Positions 43,958 through 52,423 of a stretch of DNA of 64,000 bases are shown here, piece after piece. The stretch lies in assembly GCA_963732415.1 (NCBI GenBank), contig CAVSZK010000005.1, positions 62,001 to 126,000 on the forward strand, given 5' to 3'. The notes under the pieces were generated by a model. It did not search any database. It was not told where the DNA came from and saw only the letters and a program-made list of their open reading frames with translations. Origin of the DNA: RPQJ01 sp963732415 (GTDB lineage Bacteria > Pseudomonadota > Gammaproteobacteria > Steroidobacterales > Steroidobacteraceae). Position numbers and translations under genes: made by a program. Positions within the stretch are counted from its first letter, which is position 1. The number at the start of each line of letters is the position of its first letter.

Positions 43958-45447
43958 GAGAGATCGATCCAGGTTGTCTTGAGTTCGGTGTACTTGTCGA
44001 ACGCGTGCAGCGACTTGTCGCGCCCTGTCCCCGACTGCTTGAAGCCGCCGAACGGCACGGTGATATCGTCGGCGTCGTAGCAGTTGACGTAGACCATGCC
44101 GGAACGCAGCGCCCGCGCCATGCGGTGGGCCCGCGTAAGGTCGCTCGTCCACACGGCCGCAGCGAGCCCGTAGATCACGGAATTGCCGACCTGCACAGCT
44201 TCTTCCGCGTCGTTTACCGAGATTGCGGCCAGCACCGGCCCGAAGATCTCCTCGCGCGCGATCTTCATCCCCGGTGCCACCCCGGAGAACACTGTGGGCT
44301 CCACGTAGCATCCCCCGCTGTCGCGAAGCGCACGGTTGCCGCCGATGAGCAGCCGGGCACCCTCGCCCTTCCCCGCGTCGATGTAGCCCAGCACCGTGTC
44401 GAGCTGAACGGCGTCGACGATCGCCCCGAGCCGCGTGGCCGGGTCGAGCGGATCGCCCGGCAACAATCTACGCGCGGCAGCGACCACCTTTTCCAGCACG
44501 ACGTCGTGCACCGGCGCCTCGACGATCAGCCTGGAGCCCGCCGAGCACATCTCGCCCTGGTTGAAAAAAATCGCCGACGCCGCTGCCGCTGCCGCGCGGT
44601 CGAGGTCCGGGCAATCGGCCAGGATGATGTTCGGCGACTTGCCGCCGCACTCGAGCCATACTCGTTTCATGTTGGAGCGGCCCGAGTACTCCAGCATCAG
44701 CTTCCCGGTACGCGTCGATCCGGTGAAAGCGATGCAGTCCACGTCCATGTGCATTGCGAGCGCCTGGCCTGCCGTGTGGCCGAAGCCCGGCAGAACGTTG
44801 AACACCCCATCGGGAATTCCGGCCCGCGAGGCGAGCTCGGCGATGCGGACCGCGGTGAGGGGCGACTTCTCGGACGGTTTCAGGATGAATGAATTGCCGG
44901 CTGCAAGCGCAGGCCCGATTTTCCAGGCGGCCATGATCAGCGGGAAGTTCCACGGCACGATCGCCGCCACGACGCCGATCGGCTCGCGCGTGATCAGCGC
45001 CAGCGCATCGTGCCCGGTGGGCGCCACTTCGTCGTAGATCTTGTCGATCGCCTCGGCGTACCAGGCGATGCAGCGCGCACTGGAAGGAATATCCACCGCC
45101 AGGCTGTCCGAAATAGGCTTGCCCATGTCCAGCGTCTCGAGCAACGCCAGTTCGTCACGGTGCGCGAGCAGCAGTTCGGCGAAACGCAGCAACACGCGCT
45201 TGCGCTCGCGCGGCGGCTGCCGCGACCAGTTGCCTCGCTCGAATGCACGCCGGGCTGCCTCCACTGCGAGATCGACGTCCGTCGCGTCGGCCGAGGCCAC
45301 TTTGGCTATTACCCGTCCGTCTATCGGACTCACGCAATCGAATGTCGCGCCGGATTCGGCGGCGACGTAGCGCCCGTCGATGAATGCGCGGCCCTCCGGG
45401 ACCAGGCCACGGGCGCGCTCGTGCCAGTTGACGTCGATGTTTGCCAT
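43954..45447 (-). CDS. puuC: Gamma-glutamyl-gamma-aminobutyraldehyde dehydrogenase
   Basis: 497 residues. NAD(P)-dependent aldehyde dehydrogenase: IVPWNFPLIMAAWKIGPALAAG, GFGHTAGQAL, FTGSTRTGKLML, the catalytic Glu in LECGGKSPNII and the catalytic Cys in FNQGEMCSAGSRL; the C-terminus has YDADDITVPFGGFKQSG. PuuC oxidises gamma-glutamyl-aminobutanal after PuuB. The ribosome site (TGAGG) overlaps the puuR stop region; puuR is 10 bases upstream. Confidence 0.91.
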   Translation of the reverse strand: MANIDVNWHERARGLVPEGRAFIDGRYVAAESGATFDCVSPIDGRVIAKVASADATDVDLAVEAARRAFERGNWSRQPPRERKRVLLRFAELLLAHRDELALLETLDMGKPISDSLAVDIPSSARCIAWYAEAIDKIYDEVAPTGHDALALITREPIGVVAAIVPWNFPLIMAAWKIGPALAAGNSFILKPSEKSPLTAVRIAELASRAGIPDGVFNVLPGFGHTAGQALAMHMDVDCIAFTGSTRTGKLMLEYSGRSNMKRVWLECGGKSPNIILADCPDLDRAAAAAASAIFFNQGEMCSAGSRLIVEAPVHDVVLEKVVAAARRLLPGDPLDPATRLGAIVDAVQLDTVLGYIDAGKGEGARLLIGGNRALRDSGGCYVEPTVFSGVAPGMKIAREEIFGPVLAAISVNDAEEAVQVGNSVIYGLAAAVWTSDLTRAHRMARALRSGMVYVNCYDADDITVPFGGFKQSGTGRDKSLHAFDKYTELKTTWIDLS

Positions 45448-45457
45448 GACCAGGGCC

Positions 45458-46015
45458 TCAGAAAGTCGGCGGCGTGCTAGCGGAGATGATCTCGCAGGTG
45501 TCGCTGCCGTTGTTGCGGAATCGGTGCGGAATTGCGCTCGAAAAATAGTAGGCGTCGCCTGGACCGAGCACCTGTGTCTCGCTGCCCACCGTGAGTTCGA
45601 TGCGGCCCCGCACTACCACGCCGCCCTCCTCGCCGTCGTGTCGCAGCATGTCGGCGCCGGTATCTGCCCCCGGCGCATAGCGTTCGTGCATCACCGACAT
45701 CGCGCGATTCGCCCGACGCGCAGCCACCAGCTTGAACGTCACGCTGCGATCGCCGAGTTCGGCGAGTTCGTCGTCCCGGTAGAAGACTTGCGGGCTGGCG
45801 GAAAGATCCAGCGTGAAGAATTCCGCGATCGACATCGGGATCCCATCGAGCACCTTCTTCAGCGAACTAACCGACGGGCTGACCCGATTCTGCTCGATCA
45901 GGGAAATGAGGCCGTTGGTCACGCCCGCACGCTTGGCGAGTTCGCGCTGCGAGAGTCCGTAGATGGTGCGGACGGCGCGCAGATGGGCGCCTACGTCGAT
46001 GGCCGGCTCTGCCAC
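45458..46015 (-). CDS. puuR: PuuR-type XRE/cupin regulator of putrescine catabolism
   Basis: 185 residues from GTG 46015, the same length as E. coli PuuR, with AGGAT about 10 bases upstream; the open frame back to TTG 46036 has no ribosome site. N-terminal HTH: YGLSQRELAKRAGVTNGLIS. C-terminal cupin domain ends CEIISASTPPTF, matching the E. coli PuuR ending. PuuR represses puu genes until putrescine binds. It leads the minus-strand puuC run and is divergent from the transaminase gene, so it probably controls both from the 116-base gap. Confidence 0.92.
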   Translation of the reverse strand: MAEPAIDVGAHLRAVRTIYGLSQRELAKRAGVTNGLISLIEQNRVSPSVSSLKKVLDGIPMSIAEFFTLDLSASPQVFYRDDELAELGDRSVTFKLVAARRANRAMSVMHERYAPGADTGADMLRHDGEEGGVVVRGRIELTVGSETQVLGPGDAYYFSSAIPHRFRNNGSDTCEIISASTPPTF

Positions 46016-46069
46016 GGTGTTCAATATCCTGCACAAGGAGCGCCTAATTGCAGGAAGTTTCAGTGCGAT

Positions 46070-46098
46070 TTGAGGGTGGTGTCAATTTTTCTTATCAT
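46070..46098 (+). promoter_or_regulatory. Candidate sigma-70 promoter for the omega-aminotransferase gene
   Basis: TTGAGG (46070-46075), a 17-base spacer and TATCAT (46093-46098), in a locally AT-rich stretch, 34 bases before ATG 46132. The divergent gap with puuR is the likely site for PuuR binding. Confidence 0.45.
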
Positions 46099-46131
46099 CC
46101 GCAGTTGCCCCAACAAATTCCGGACGGTCCC

Positions 46132-47460
46132 ATGTCCTCCAATCGCAGCCTCGACCGCGCCGATCTCGAAGCCTTCTGGATGCCGTTCACGGCCAATCGC
46201 CAGTTCAAGGACAAGCCGCGGATGCTCGCCAAGGCGTCCGGCATGTACTACTGGACCCCGGATGGACGTCGCGTGCTCGACGGGGCCGCCGGACTCTGGT
46301 GCGTGAATGCCGGCCACGGCCGCCGCGAGATCACCGAGGCCGTGAGCCGACAGATCGCCGAGATGGATTTCGCCCCGGTGTTCCAGATGGGTCATCCGGG
46401 CGCCTTCGAACTCGCGAACGAGGTCGTCCGCTGGCTGCCGGAAGGACTCGATCACGTGTTTTTCACCAACTCGGGCTCGGAGTCGGTGGACACGGCGCTG
46501 AAGATCGCGCTCGCCTACCACCGCGTCCGGGGCGAGGGAACGCGTACCAGGCTTATCGGCCGCGAACGTGGTTACCACGGCGTCGGGTTCGGCGGCATCT
46601 CGGTCGGCGGCATGGTCAACAACCGAAAGTTCTTTGGCACGCAGCTGCCCGGGGTGGATCACCTGCCCCACACGCACGACCTCGCGCGCAACGCCTACTC
46701 GCGAGGCGAGCCGGCCCACGGCGCACAGCTTGCCGATGAACTTGAACGCATCGTGGCATTGCACGACGCGAGCAACATTGCGGCGGTGATCGTCGAGCCG
46801 GTCGCGGGTTCGACCGGCGTGCTGATTCCGCCGAAGGGCTACCTGGGGCGGCTGCGCGAGATCTGCACGAAGCACGGAATCCTGCTGATTTTCGACGAGG
46901 TGATCACGGGATTCGGGCGCATCGGCACGCCGTTCGCCGCAGAGTATTTCGGCGTCAAGCCCGACATGATCACCATGGCCAAAGGCCTCACCAATGGCTC
47001 GATCCCGATGGGCGCGGTCGCCGTGCGCGGGGAAATCTACGAGGCCTTCATGCACGGGCCGGACAGTGCCATCGACCTGTTCCACGGCTACACGTACTCG
47101 GCACACCCGATGGCCTGCGCCGCGGGCCTTGCGACGCAGCAGGTATACCGGAAAGAGGGCCTGCTGACACGAGCCGCCGAAATCGGTGACTACTGGGCCG
47201 ATGCCGTGCATTCGCTGAAGGGTCTGCCACACGTGATCGACCTGCGAAATCTCGGCCTGATCGGCGCGGTCGAACTCGAACCCATCCCCGGCAAGCCGGG
47301 TGCGCGCGGCTTCGACGTGTTCGTGCGTGCCTTCGAGAAAGGCCTGCTTGCCCGCGTGACGGGCGACATCATCGCGCTCTCGCCGCCGCTTATCATCGAG
47401 CAGCAGCACGTAGACGAGCTGATCGGAAAGCTCGGCGACGCCATCAGGGAAGCAGCCTGA
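46132..47460 (+). CDS. Omega-amino acid-pyruvate aminotransferase (class III)
   Basis: 442 residues from ATG 46132; the longer frame starting at 46048 would run through the promoter. Motifs: LEAFWMPFTANRQFK (typical of the beta-alanine/omega-amino acid-pyruvate branch), DGAAGLWCVNAGHGRREI, FFTNSGSESVDTA, YHGVGFGGISVGGM, EPVAGSTGVLIPP, LIFDEVITGFGRIG and the PLP Lys in MAKGLTNGSIPMG. Substrates in this branch are beta-alanine, GABA or diamines. It would take the GABA end product of the puu pathway toward succinate semialdehyde, or use diamines directly. Confidence 0.9.
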   Translation: MSSNRSLDRADLEAFWMPFTANRQFKDKPRMLAKASGMYYWTPDGRRVLDGAAGLWCVNAGHGRREITEAVSRQIAEMDFAPVFQMGHPGAFELANEVVRWLPEGLDHVFFTNSGSESVDTALKIALAYHRVRGEGTRTRLIGRERGYHGVGFGGISVGGMVNNRKFFGTQLPGVDHLPHTHDLARNAYSRGEPAHGAQLADELERIVALHDASNIAAVIVEPVAGSTGVLIPPKGYLGRLREICTKHGILLIFDEVITGFGRIGTPFAAEYFGVKPDMITMAKGLTNGSIPMGAVAVRGEIYEAFMHGPDSAIDLFHGYTYSAHPMACAAGLATQQVYRKEGLLTRAAEIGDYWADAVHSLKGLPHVIDLRNLGLIGAVELEPIPGKPGARGFDVFVRAFEKGLLARVTGDIIALSPPLIIEQQHVDELIGKLGDAIREAA

Positions 47461-47531
47461 CGCGAAAGCGTATCCAGTAGTCCTCGATTCGGCCGCCAGC
47501 GAGCCTCGCCGACGCCACCGACCACAAACAG

Positions 47532-47565
47532 CAACGCCCGGCCTCCTTGCGGAGACCGGGCGTTG
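47532..47565 (-). terminator. Terminator hairpin between convergent transaminase and porin genes
   Basis: CAACGCCCGG with one spacer base and CTCC pairs with GGAG, one spacer base and CCGGGCGTTG (47532-47565), leaving a four-base loop. On the minus strand a CTGTTTGT stretch follows, so it fits the end of the porin transcript; it may also stop the plus-strand gene. Confidence 0.75.
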
Positions 47566-47595
47566 TCACTTGCGAGCAGTAGTTGCGGTCGAGGC

Positions 47596-48318
47596 CTATT
47601 CCTCGTCGTCCTTCCAGGGGAAGGTGGTCGAGATCGTGAAGATGGCCCGGGCTTCGCTGCTGAAGATGTTGTCCGGAGTGTTGACGGTGTTGTCGTACGT
47701 CTTCAGGTCGCTGCCGTCCACCCACGCAAGCGACATGTCGATGTGTTTCCAACTGTAGGTCACGCCGACTGACCAGTCCATGTAGCTGCTCTGGTCGAAC
47801 GATTCCTTGATGCCGCTGCCGTTGCTGTAACCCATGTGTCCCGTTACGCCGAAGTTCGCCGGCAACGGGTACTCGACATTGCCCTCGAAATACCGCGCGT
47901 TCTTGCCATCGAGACCAGCGTAGTCGGACGCATACCAGACCTTGGCGCCGAAATACTTCCAGCCCAGCCCCGCGTAGTACTCGGGGTAGTTGGAACTGCT
48001 GGCGCTGGCGTATGTGTAATAGGTGACGCCGAGGTCCCAGGTGATGTCCTCACCGCCGCCCCAGCCCGCGTAGTAGTCGATTTCGACATTCGGGTCGCCG
48101 TGGCCCCAATCGATGTTGCTGGCCCAGATACCCATATAGAACCCGGGGTCGGTCGATAAATCGACACTGCCCTGGATCGCGGGATCCTGCGCAGTCTGCG
48201 TCACGCCGCGGAAGTCATAGTCGGTCGTCCCGGTAACGGTCGCGGAAAACTCAGCAGCATTCGCGGCGACCGCAGCGGCCAGCAGCGCGAGCGCTGCGAT
48301 ACTCTTGGTCAATGTCAT
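47596..48318 (-). CDS. TorF-family putative porin (gcw_chp type)
   Basis: 240 residues from ATG 48318. Signal peptide MTLTKSIAALALLAAAVAAN then A. The mature protein starts FSATVTGTTDYDFRGVTQT, the hallmark of the gcw_chp/TorF family of outer-membrane beta-barrels, with alternating aromatic strands (DYYAGWGGGEDITWDLG, YYAGLGWKYFGAKVWYASD) and a C-terminal strand. The family is often linked to taurine or sulfonate uptake in gammaproteobacteria, but the substrate here is unknown. A strong hairpin follows the stop. Confidence 0.85.
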   Translation of the reverse strand: MTLTKSIAALALLAAAVAANAAEFSATVTGTTDYDFRGVTQTAQDPAIQGSVDLSTDPGFYMGIWASNIDWGHGDPNVEIDYYAGWGGGEDITWDLGVTYYTYASASSSNYPEYYAGLGWKYFGAKVWYASDYAGLDGKNARYFEGNVEYPLPANFGVTGHMGYSNGSGIKESFDQSSYMDWSVGVTYSWKHIDMSLAWVDGSDLKTYDNTVNTPDNIFSSEARAIFTISTTFPWKDDEE

Positions 48319-48527
48319 GGTGCACCCCAACGTTGCGCTAAAACAACACAATAAGTCTTTCGAGTGGCGAAATGGTAGCAGAATAGAGACCAGAAGCATC
48401 TGCGCACCCGTTCGTCATGTCTCGGGTGGTGCAAGCACGATTCATGCCAAGCCGAATACGCCGAAAAATCGCCGAATTTCGGTGAGGTGCTGCACCGAAT
48501 TGGCGCAACGCTCGCGGCCAGCCGCAC

Positions 48528-48587
48528 CGGAATAAATCGGTGCCAGGCACCGATTTACGGAATAAATCGGTGCCAGGCACCGATTTA
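48528..48587. repeat. Two exact tandem 30-bp units with a perfect palindrome each
   Basis: Units 48528-48557 and 48558-48587 are identical. Each starts CGGAA and has a 12-base arm TAAATCGGTGCC, a central A, and its exact complement. A third GGTGCC core is at 38730-38747. The array lies 10 bases after the cupin stop, so it may act as a terminator. The GTGCCTGGCACC core reminds me of palindromes near RAYT (TnpA-REP) genes, but no such gene is in the window. Confidence 0.85.
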
Positions 48588-48597
48588 ATCTGACGGG

Positions 48598-48978
48598 TCA
48601 GCCGGCCGCCGGCGGTTCGTAGATCGCATAGAACTTGCGCGCGGGCTCCAGCACTTCCCAGACCCCGCGAAATCCTGCCGGCATCACGAAGCAGTCCCCG
48701 GGCCCGAAGGTCCATGAGCGTCCGCTGTCATCGGAAATGCGCACCCGGCCCTCCGTGAGCACGCACAGTTCGTTCTCCGTATAGGAGACGTGCCAGGCGC
48801 CCTTGCTGCTGCGCCAGATCCCGCCGAAGAAACTTCCCGTGTCGTCGGTATAGAGGTTGCGAACGTGCTGCTCGGGCACCGGACTTCCCGCAACCAACCG
48901 CGCCGGGTCGAGCGCGAGTGCTTCCTCGGTGCCGCTGAAATCGTCGACCTTGATCACCTCGGGTCCGAGATCGCTCAT
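48598..48978 (-). CDS. Small cupin-domain protein
   Basis: 126 residues. Cupin_3 (DUF861) type: GGIWRSSKGAWHVSYTENELCVLTEG carries the first half of a metal-binding barrel with His and Glu, and FGPGDCFVMPAGFRGVWEV the second. Relatives include the cupin of ureidoglycine metabolism and enzymes of unknown role. Length and domain are complete. Nothing in the context sets the substrate. The promoter region lies in the 50-base gap toward the phosphoribosyltransferase gene upstream, or earlier. Confidence 0.75.
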   Translation of the reverse strand: MSDLGPEVIKVDDFSGTEEALALDPARLVAGSPVPEQHVRNLYTDDTGSFFGGIWRSSKGAWHVSYTENELCVLTEGRVRISDDSGRSWTFGPGDCFVMPAGFRGVWEVLEPARKFYAIYEPPAAG

Positions 48979-49028
48979 TGCAGCCTCCTCGCGCCAGGTT
49001 CAGTGCCCGAGCGTAGCACGCGCTGTCG

Positions 49029-49691
49029 TCACACCTGTCCCACTGCCTCCCGTCCTGAGGCGGCGAGCAGCCGGCTCACCTCGGAATCGGAAGTCTGCTC
49101 GAAGTCCATGTACCACTGGCCCACGGCGCTGAAGTAGCGAGGCGTCTCCAGGCAGACGACCTCGTCCGCCAGCGGCGCAATCCGATCCCGTGCCTCGGGC
49201 GATGCCACCGGCACCGCCACCACCACGCGCGCGGCGCCCAGGGACCTGAGCGCACGCACGGCAGCCTCCATGGTCGCGCCGGTCGCCAGGCCATCGTCCA
49301 CGACGATCGCAGTGCAGCCGGCGACGGCCAACGGCGGCCGCGTGCCGCGAAATTCGAGCTCGCGACGTTCCAGTTCCGCCAGTTCCCGGTGCTTGACCTG
49401 CTCGACGAGGTCCTCACGGCCCGGAGCGTATTGCAGCACATTTTCATTCAGCACGATCGCGCCGCCGCTTGCGATCGCACCCATCGCCAGTTCGGGCTGC
49501 CACGGCAGTCCGAGCTTGCGGACCACGAGCACATCGAGTGGCAGGCCGAGCGCATGCGCGATTTCGCTGGCAACGGGCACACCGCCGCGCGGCAAGCCGA
49601 GGACGATTGCGTCGCTTGCGCCGCTGAACGAGACGAGCGCCCGCGCTAGTGCGCGGCCGGCATCCGCGCGGTCTGCGAAAATGCGCGGCAC
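49029..49691 (-). CDS. Phosphoribosyltransferase of the stress-cluster type
   Basis: 220 residues from GTG 49691, chosen for GGAGC 8 bases upstream; an ATG at 49745 is possible but would add a low-complexity extension. LGLPRGGVPVASEIA and VVRKLGLPWQPELAMGAI are typical of the family found in dormancy-type gene clusters, and AIVVDDGLATGATMEAAVRAL is the PRPP-binding loop with two adjacent acidic residues. The true substrate base is not known. Neighbouring PRPP synthetase, hibernation factor and stress protein suggest action during stress. Confidence 0.85.
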   Translation of the reverse strand: MPRIFADRADAGRALARALVSFSGASDAIVLGLPRGGVPVASEIAHALGLPLDVLVVRKLGLPWQPELAMGAIASGGAIVLNENVLQYAPGREDLVEQVKHRELAELERRELEFRGTRPPLAVAGCTAIVVDDGLATGATMEAAVRALRSLGAARVVVAVPVASPEARDRIAPLADEVVCLETPRYFSAVGQWYMDFEQTSDSEVSRLLAASGREAVGQV

Positions 49692-49794
49692 GTGGTTGCT
49701 CCGGTGACCAGGTTCAATGTTCCTCGGTACCTGCCGGCCTGTCATTCGCGCAAGTACTTAGGTGCTATTCTGGCCGTGATCCTGCGCGGCACGC

Positions 49795-50844
49795 ATGCGC
49801 AGCGTCGTCGCACCCATGTGCAGCGAAACCCGCACGCCACCGCCCGACCAGCCGACCGACGATCCACAGTCGCTTGTCGAAAAGGTCACTCAGCTGCGGC
49901 AGCTCTGCGGCGCAGGCGACGAGACGATCGAGACACACTTCGCCTGGATCTTCCTGGTCGGCGACCGGGCGCTCAAGCTCCGCAAGCCCGTGCGCCGCGG
50001 CACCATGGACTACAGCACCATCGACCTGCGACGCTTGGATTCCGAGGAAGACGTCCGACTGAATCGGCGACTTGCGCCCGACGTGTATCTGCGCGCGCTA
50101 CCACTGGTGCGACGCGCAGACGGGTCCATCGCGCCCGGCGGTGCGGGCGAGATCGTTGACTGGCTGGTGGAGATGCGGCGCCTGGACCGGAGCTGGTTCC
50201 TGGACGCGGCACTCGAGCGTGGGGAGGTGACAGTGCAGATGCTGCAGCGGGTCGCCGAGGTGCTCGCGAGGTTCTACAAATCGGCCCCGCCCGCAATTTC
50301 GCGGGCCGGGGAACTGGTCCCGAGGCTGGTGACACAGGTCGAAGCAAATGCACGTGCGATCGAGGCCATGGACGCGACGCGGGCCGCCCGTCTCGCGCAT
50401 CTGCAACTCGCCGCCCTCAAGGCGCTGGAACACGCGCTGGACTCGCGGGCGACCGGCGGCTGCGTAGTCGAGGGGCACGGCGACCTCCGGCCGGAGCACG
50501 TAATGCTCGCGGACCCGCCCGTAGTCATCGACTGCCTGGAATTCGACCGCGACCTGCGGGTGATGGATCGTGCGGAGGAACTCTGCGTGCTCGAAATCGA
50601 GTGCGCGCGCGTCGGCCACGCGGTCGCCGGCGGGCGCTTGCTCGATGCGTGCCTGGCACGGCTCGAGGACCACGCGTCGGCGGCGCTGCTCGACCTCTAT
50701 CGCAGCCACCGCGCGGCACATCGGGCAAAGCTCTATGTCTGGAGATCATCGGAACCGGATGGCGGTTCCCCAGGGGACTGGCGCTCTCGCGCGGCGGAGT
50801 ACCTGGACGCCGCGCTGGCCTCGGCTGCCCGGGCGGCGCGCTAG
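49795..50844 (+). CDS. APH-fold kinase-like protein (short paralogue)
   Basis: 349 residues. The N-terminal half resembles the 52424 gene: THFAWIFLVGDRALKLRKPV with a Lys in the ATP-site strand, then DYSTIDLRRLDSEEDVRLNR. Catalytic loop EGHGDLRPEH and metal motif VIDCLEFDRDL are present, as in aminoglycoside phosphotransferase-like proteins. It ends before the P-loop domain of its paralogue. Substrate unknown; members of this group are usually not drug-modifying. Start could also be ATG 49816. Stop overlaps the stop of prs by four bases. Confidence 0.75.
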   Translation: MRSVVAPMCSETRTPPPDQPTDDPQSLVEKVTQLRQLCGAGDETIETHFAWIFLVGDRALKLRKPVRRGTMDYSTIDLRRLDSEEDVRLNRRLAPDVYLRALPLVRRADGSIAPGGAGEIVDWLVEMRRLDRSWFLDAALERGEVTVQMLQRVAEVLARFYKSAPPAISRAGELVPRLVTQVEANARAIEAMDATRAARLAHLQLAALKALEHALDSRATGGCVVEGHGDLRPEHVMLADPPVVIDCLEFDRDLRVMDRAEELCVLEIECARVGHAVAGGRLLDACLARLEDHASAALLDLYRSHRAAHRAKLYVWRSSEPDGGSPGDWRSRAAEYLDAALASAARAAR

Positions 50845-51833
50845 CGACGCTTCGGCTGAAGCTCGCGCAGCGCCACGACCGATTCGCCGCTGCAGATCCG
50901 CCGTATGGCCTCGGCATACAGCCCGGACACCGGAAGCACGACAGGCGCCCGGGTATCGTCGCCGATACGCGTAGGCAGGATCGAGTCCGTGACGATCAAC
51001 TGGTCGGGGCCGTCGGGACCGAGCAGTTGGACTGCTTCGGGCATGAAGACTCCGTGGGTCGCAAATGCCGATACATCGCTCGCACCAGCCGCGCGACAGG
51101 CCTTGACGCCCCGCATCAGCGTCGTACCGGCGCTGATCAAGTCGTCGACGATCACCGCATGCATTCCAGCAACGGGGCCGATCACCTGCTCGCCGCCGCT
51201 GACCACGCCGCCGCTACGCCGCTTCTCGATGAGCGCAAACCCGACCTCGCGACCGGTGCGCGACTCGAGGATCTCCTGTACCCGCTGTGCGCGCTTCGCG
51301 CCGCCAATGTCCGGGGACACGATGCACACGGGCGTGGCATCTGCCTGCGAAGCGAGGTAGGTCGCGAGCAGGGGCGCCGCCTCCAGGTGGTCCACCGGGC
51401 AGCGGAACGCGCTCTCGAAGGCCGCCAGGTTGTGCGCATCCAGGCCGATGACGTGGTCGGTACCGACGGCCTCGATCAACTGTGCCACGTAGCGCAGCGT
51501 CACCGGGTCGCGGTCCTTGGTGCGCCGGTCCTTGCGCGCATAGGCGAGATACGGGACGCAGGCGGTCACGCTGGCGGCCCCGCTGTCCTTGAGGCCCGCG
51601 ATGAAGAACAGCAGCCGGCAGAGCCGGTCGTTGGCGCTGCCCCTGGCGTCGCCGCTCAGCGCCTGCAGCACGAACACCCGCCTGCCGCGCACGCTCACCA
51701 ACGGACGCGTCTTGTGTTCGCCGCCCTCGAACTCGCGCTCTTCCATCGGGGAGATCGCGACACCGAGGGACGCGGCGACGCGCTCGCCAAACGCCCGCGA
51801 AGCGCCCGGCGCGAACAGCAGGGGTTCAATCAT
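50841..51833 (-). CDS. prs: Ribose-phosphate pyrophosphokinase (PRPP synthetase), divergent copy
   Basis: 330 residues. SPMEEREFEGGEHKTRP, ARKDRRTKDRDPVTLRYVA (flexible loop), GLDAHNLAAFESAF, VSPDIGGAKRAQ and the PRPP loop VIVDDLISAGTTLMRG show the family. Several family positions differ from a housekeeping Prs (for example the FEGGE and PDIGGAKRA versions), so it may be a specialised copy. It would feed PRPP to the neighbouring phosphoribosyltransferase. Separated from hpf by 43 bases. Confidence 0.86.
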   Translation of the reverse strand: MIEPLLFAPGASRAFGERVAASLGVAISPMEEREFEGGEHKTRPLVSVRGRRVFVLQALSGDARGSANDRLCRLLFFIAGLKDSGAASVTACVPYLAYARKDRRTKDRDPVTLRYVAQLIEAVGTDHVIGLDAHNLAAFESAFRCPVDHLEAAPLLATYLASQADATPVCIVSPDIGGAKRAQRVQEILESRTGREVGFALIEKRRSGGVVSGGEQVIGPVAGMHAVIVDDLISAGTTLMRGVKACRAAGASDVSAFATHGVFMPEAVQLLGPDGPDQLIVTDSILPTRIGDDTRAPVVLPVSGLYAEAIRRICSGESVVALRELQPKRR

Positions 51834-51876
51834 GGCCGGAGGCGGCCAGGCTCGTGCGTGGTTCCGGAGCGCAGGC

Positions 51877-52230
51877 TCAGGACAGCTTCTCGCGCAACTT
51901 CACCTCGTTGCGAAGCAGGGACATCCGCTGCTGGACCTGGCGCTTCGCGGCGTCGAATGCATCGCGGATCACGACGTACACGTCTTCGTGGCCGTCGCGA
52001 TCGGGGCGTTCCATGTCGACGACGACGTCTTCGCCGGGCATTGCCAGCTGGACCTTGACGTTGAAAACCTTGCCCTGGTGATGATGACGATGCGGCGAAT
52101 CGAGTACGACGCGACACGAGACGATCTTGTCGCTGAACACGCCGAGATGGTTCGCGAGTTCGCGCACCCTGGTCTCGACGGCGTCTGAGGTTTCCATGTG
52201 ACGGAAAGTAATCTGGACGGGAATTGTCAC
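51877..52230 (-). CDS. hpf: Ribosome hibernation promoting factor / RaiA family
   Basis: 117 residues from GTG 52230 with AGGG about 10 bases upstream; the frame extends to 52311 without support. VTIPVQITFRHMETSDAVETRV, then a conserved SCRVVLDSP and FNVKVQLAMPG pattern and DAFDAAKRQVQQR helix give the HPF/RaiA fold. A His-rich loop HRHHHQGK is in place of the usual short turn. It binds the 30S subunit in stationary phase or stress. Short form, without the dimerising C-terminal domain of long HPF. Confidence 0.86.
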   Translation of the reverse strand: MTIPVQITFRHMETSDAVETRVRELANHLGVFSDKIVSCRVVLDSPHRHHHQGKVFNVKVQLAMPGEDVVVDMERPDRDGHEDVYVVIRDAFDAAKRQVQQRMSLLRNEVKLREKLS

Positions 52231-52423
52231 GATAGTTGCCCTTCTGATGTTTCCCGGAAAGTACCGTTCATTCTGTGAGCGGGCCGACCTGCGACCATAA
52301 GTATTGCACACAGGGACTCGGGCCCACGGCTACAAGGTTACACTTGTGGGGAACCCGTGGGTCAAGCCCGAATCCCAGGCGATCGCGCGAAATGGGACCG
52401 CGGTCCGGCCCGGGCGACCGGCC

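Noticed and set aside
48338..48715. 125-codon minus-strand ORF with SVPGTDLF repeats
   Set aside because: It is the translation of the palindromic repeats plus part of the cupin gene in another frame.
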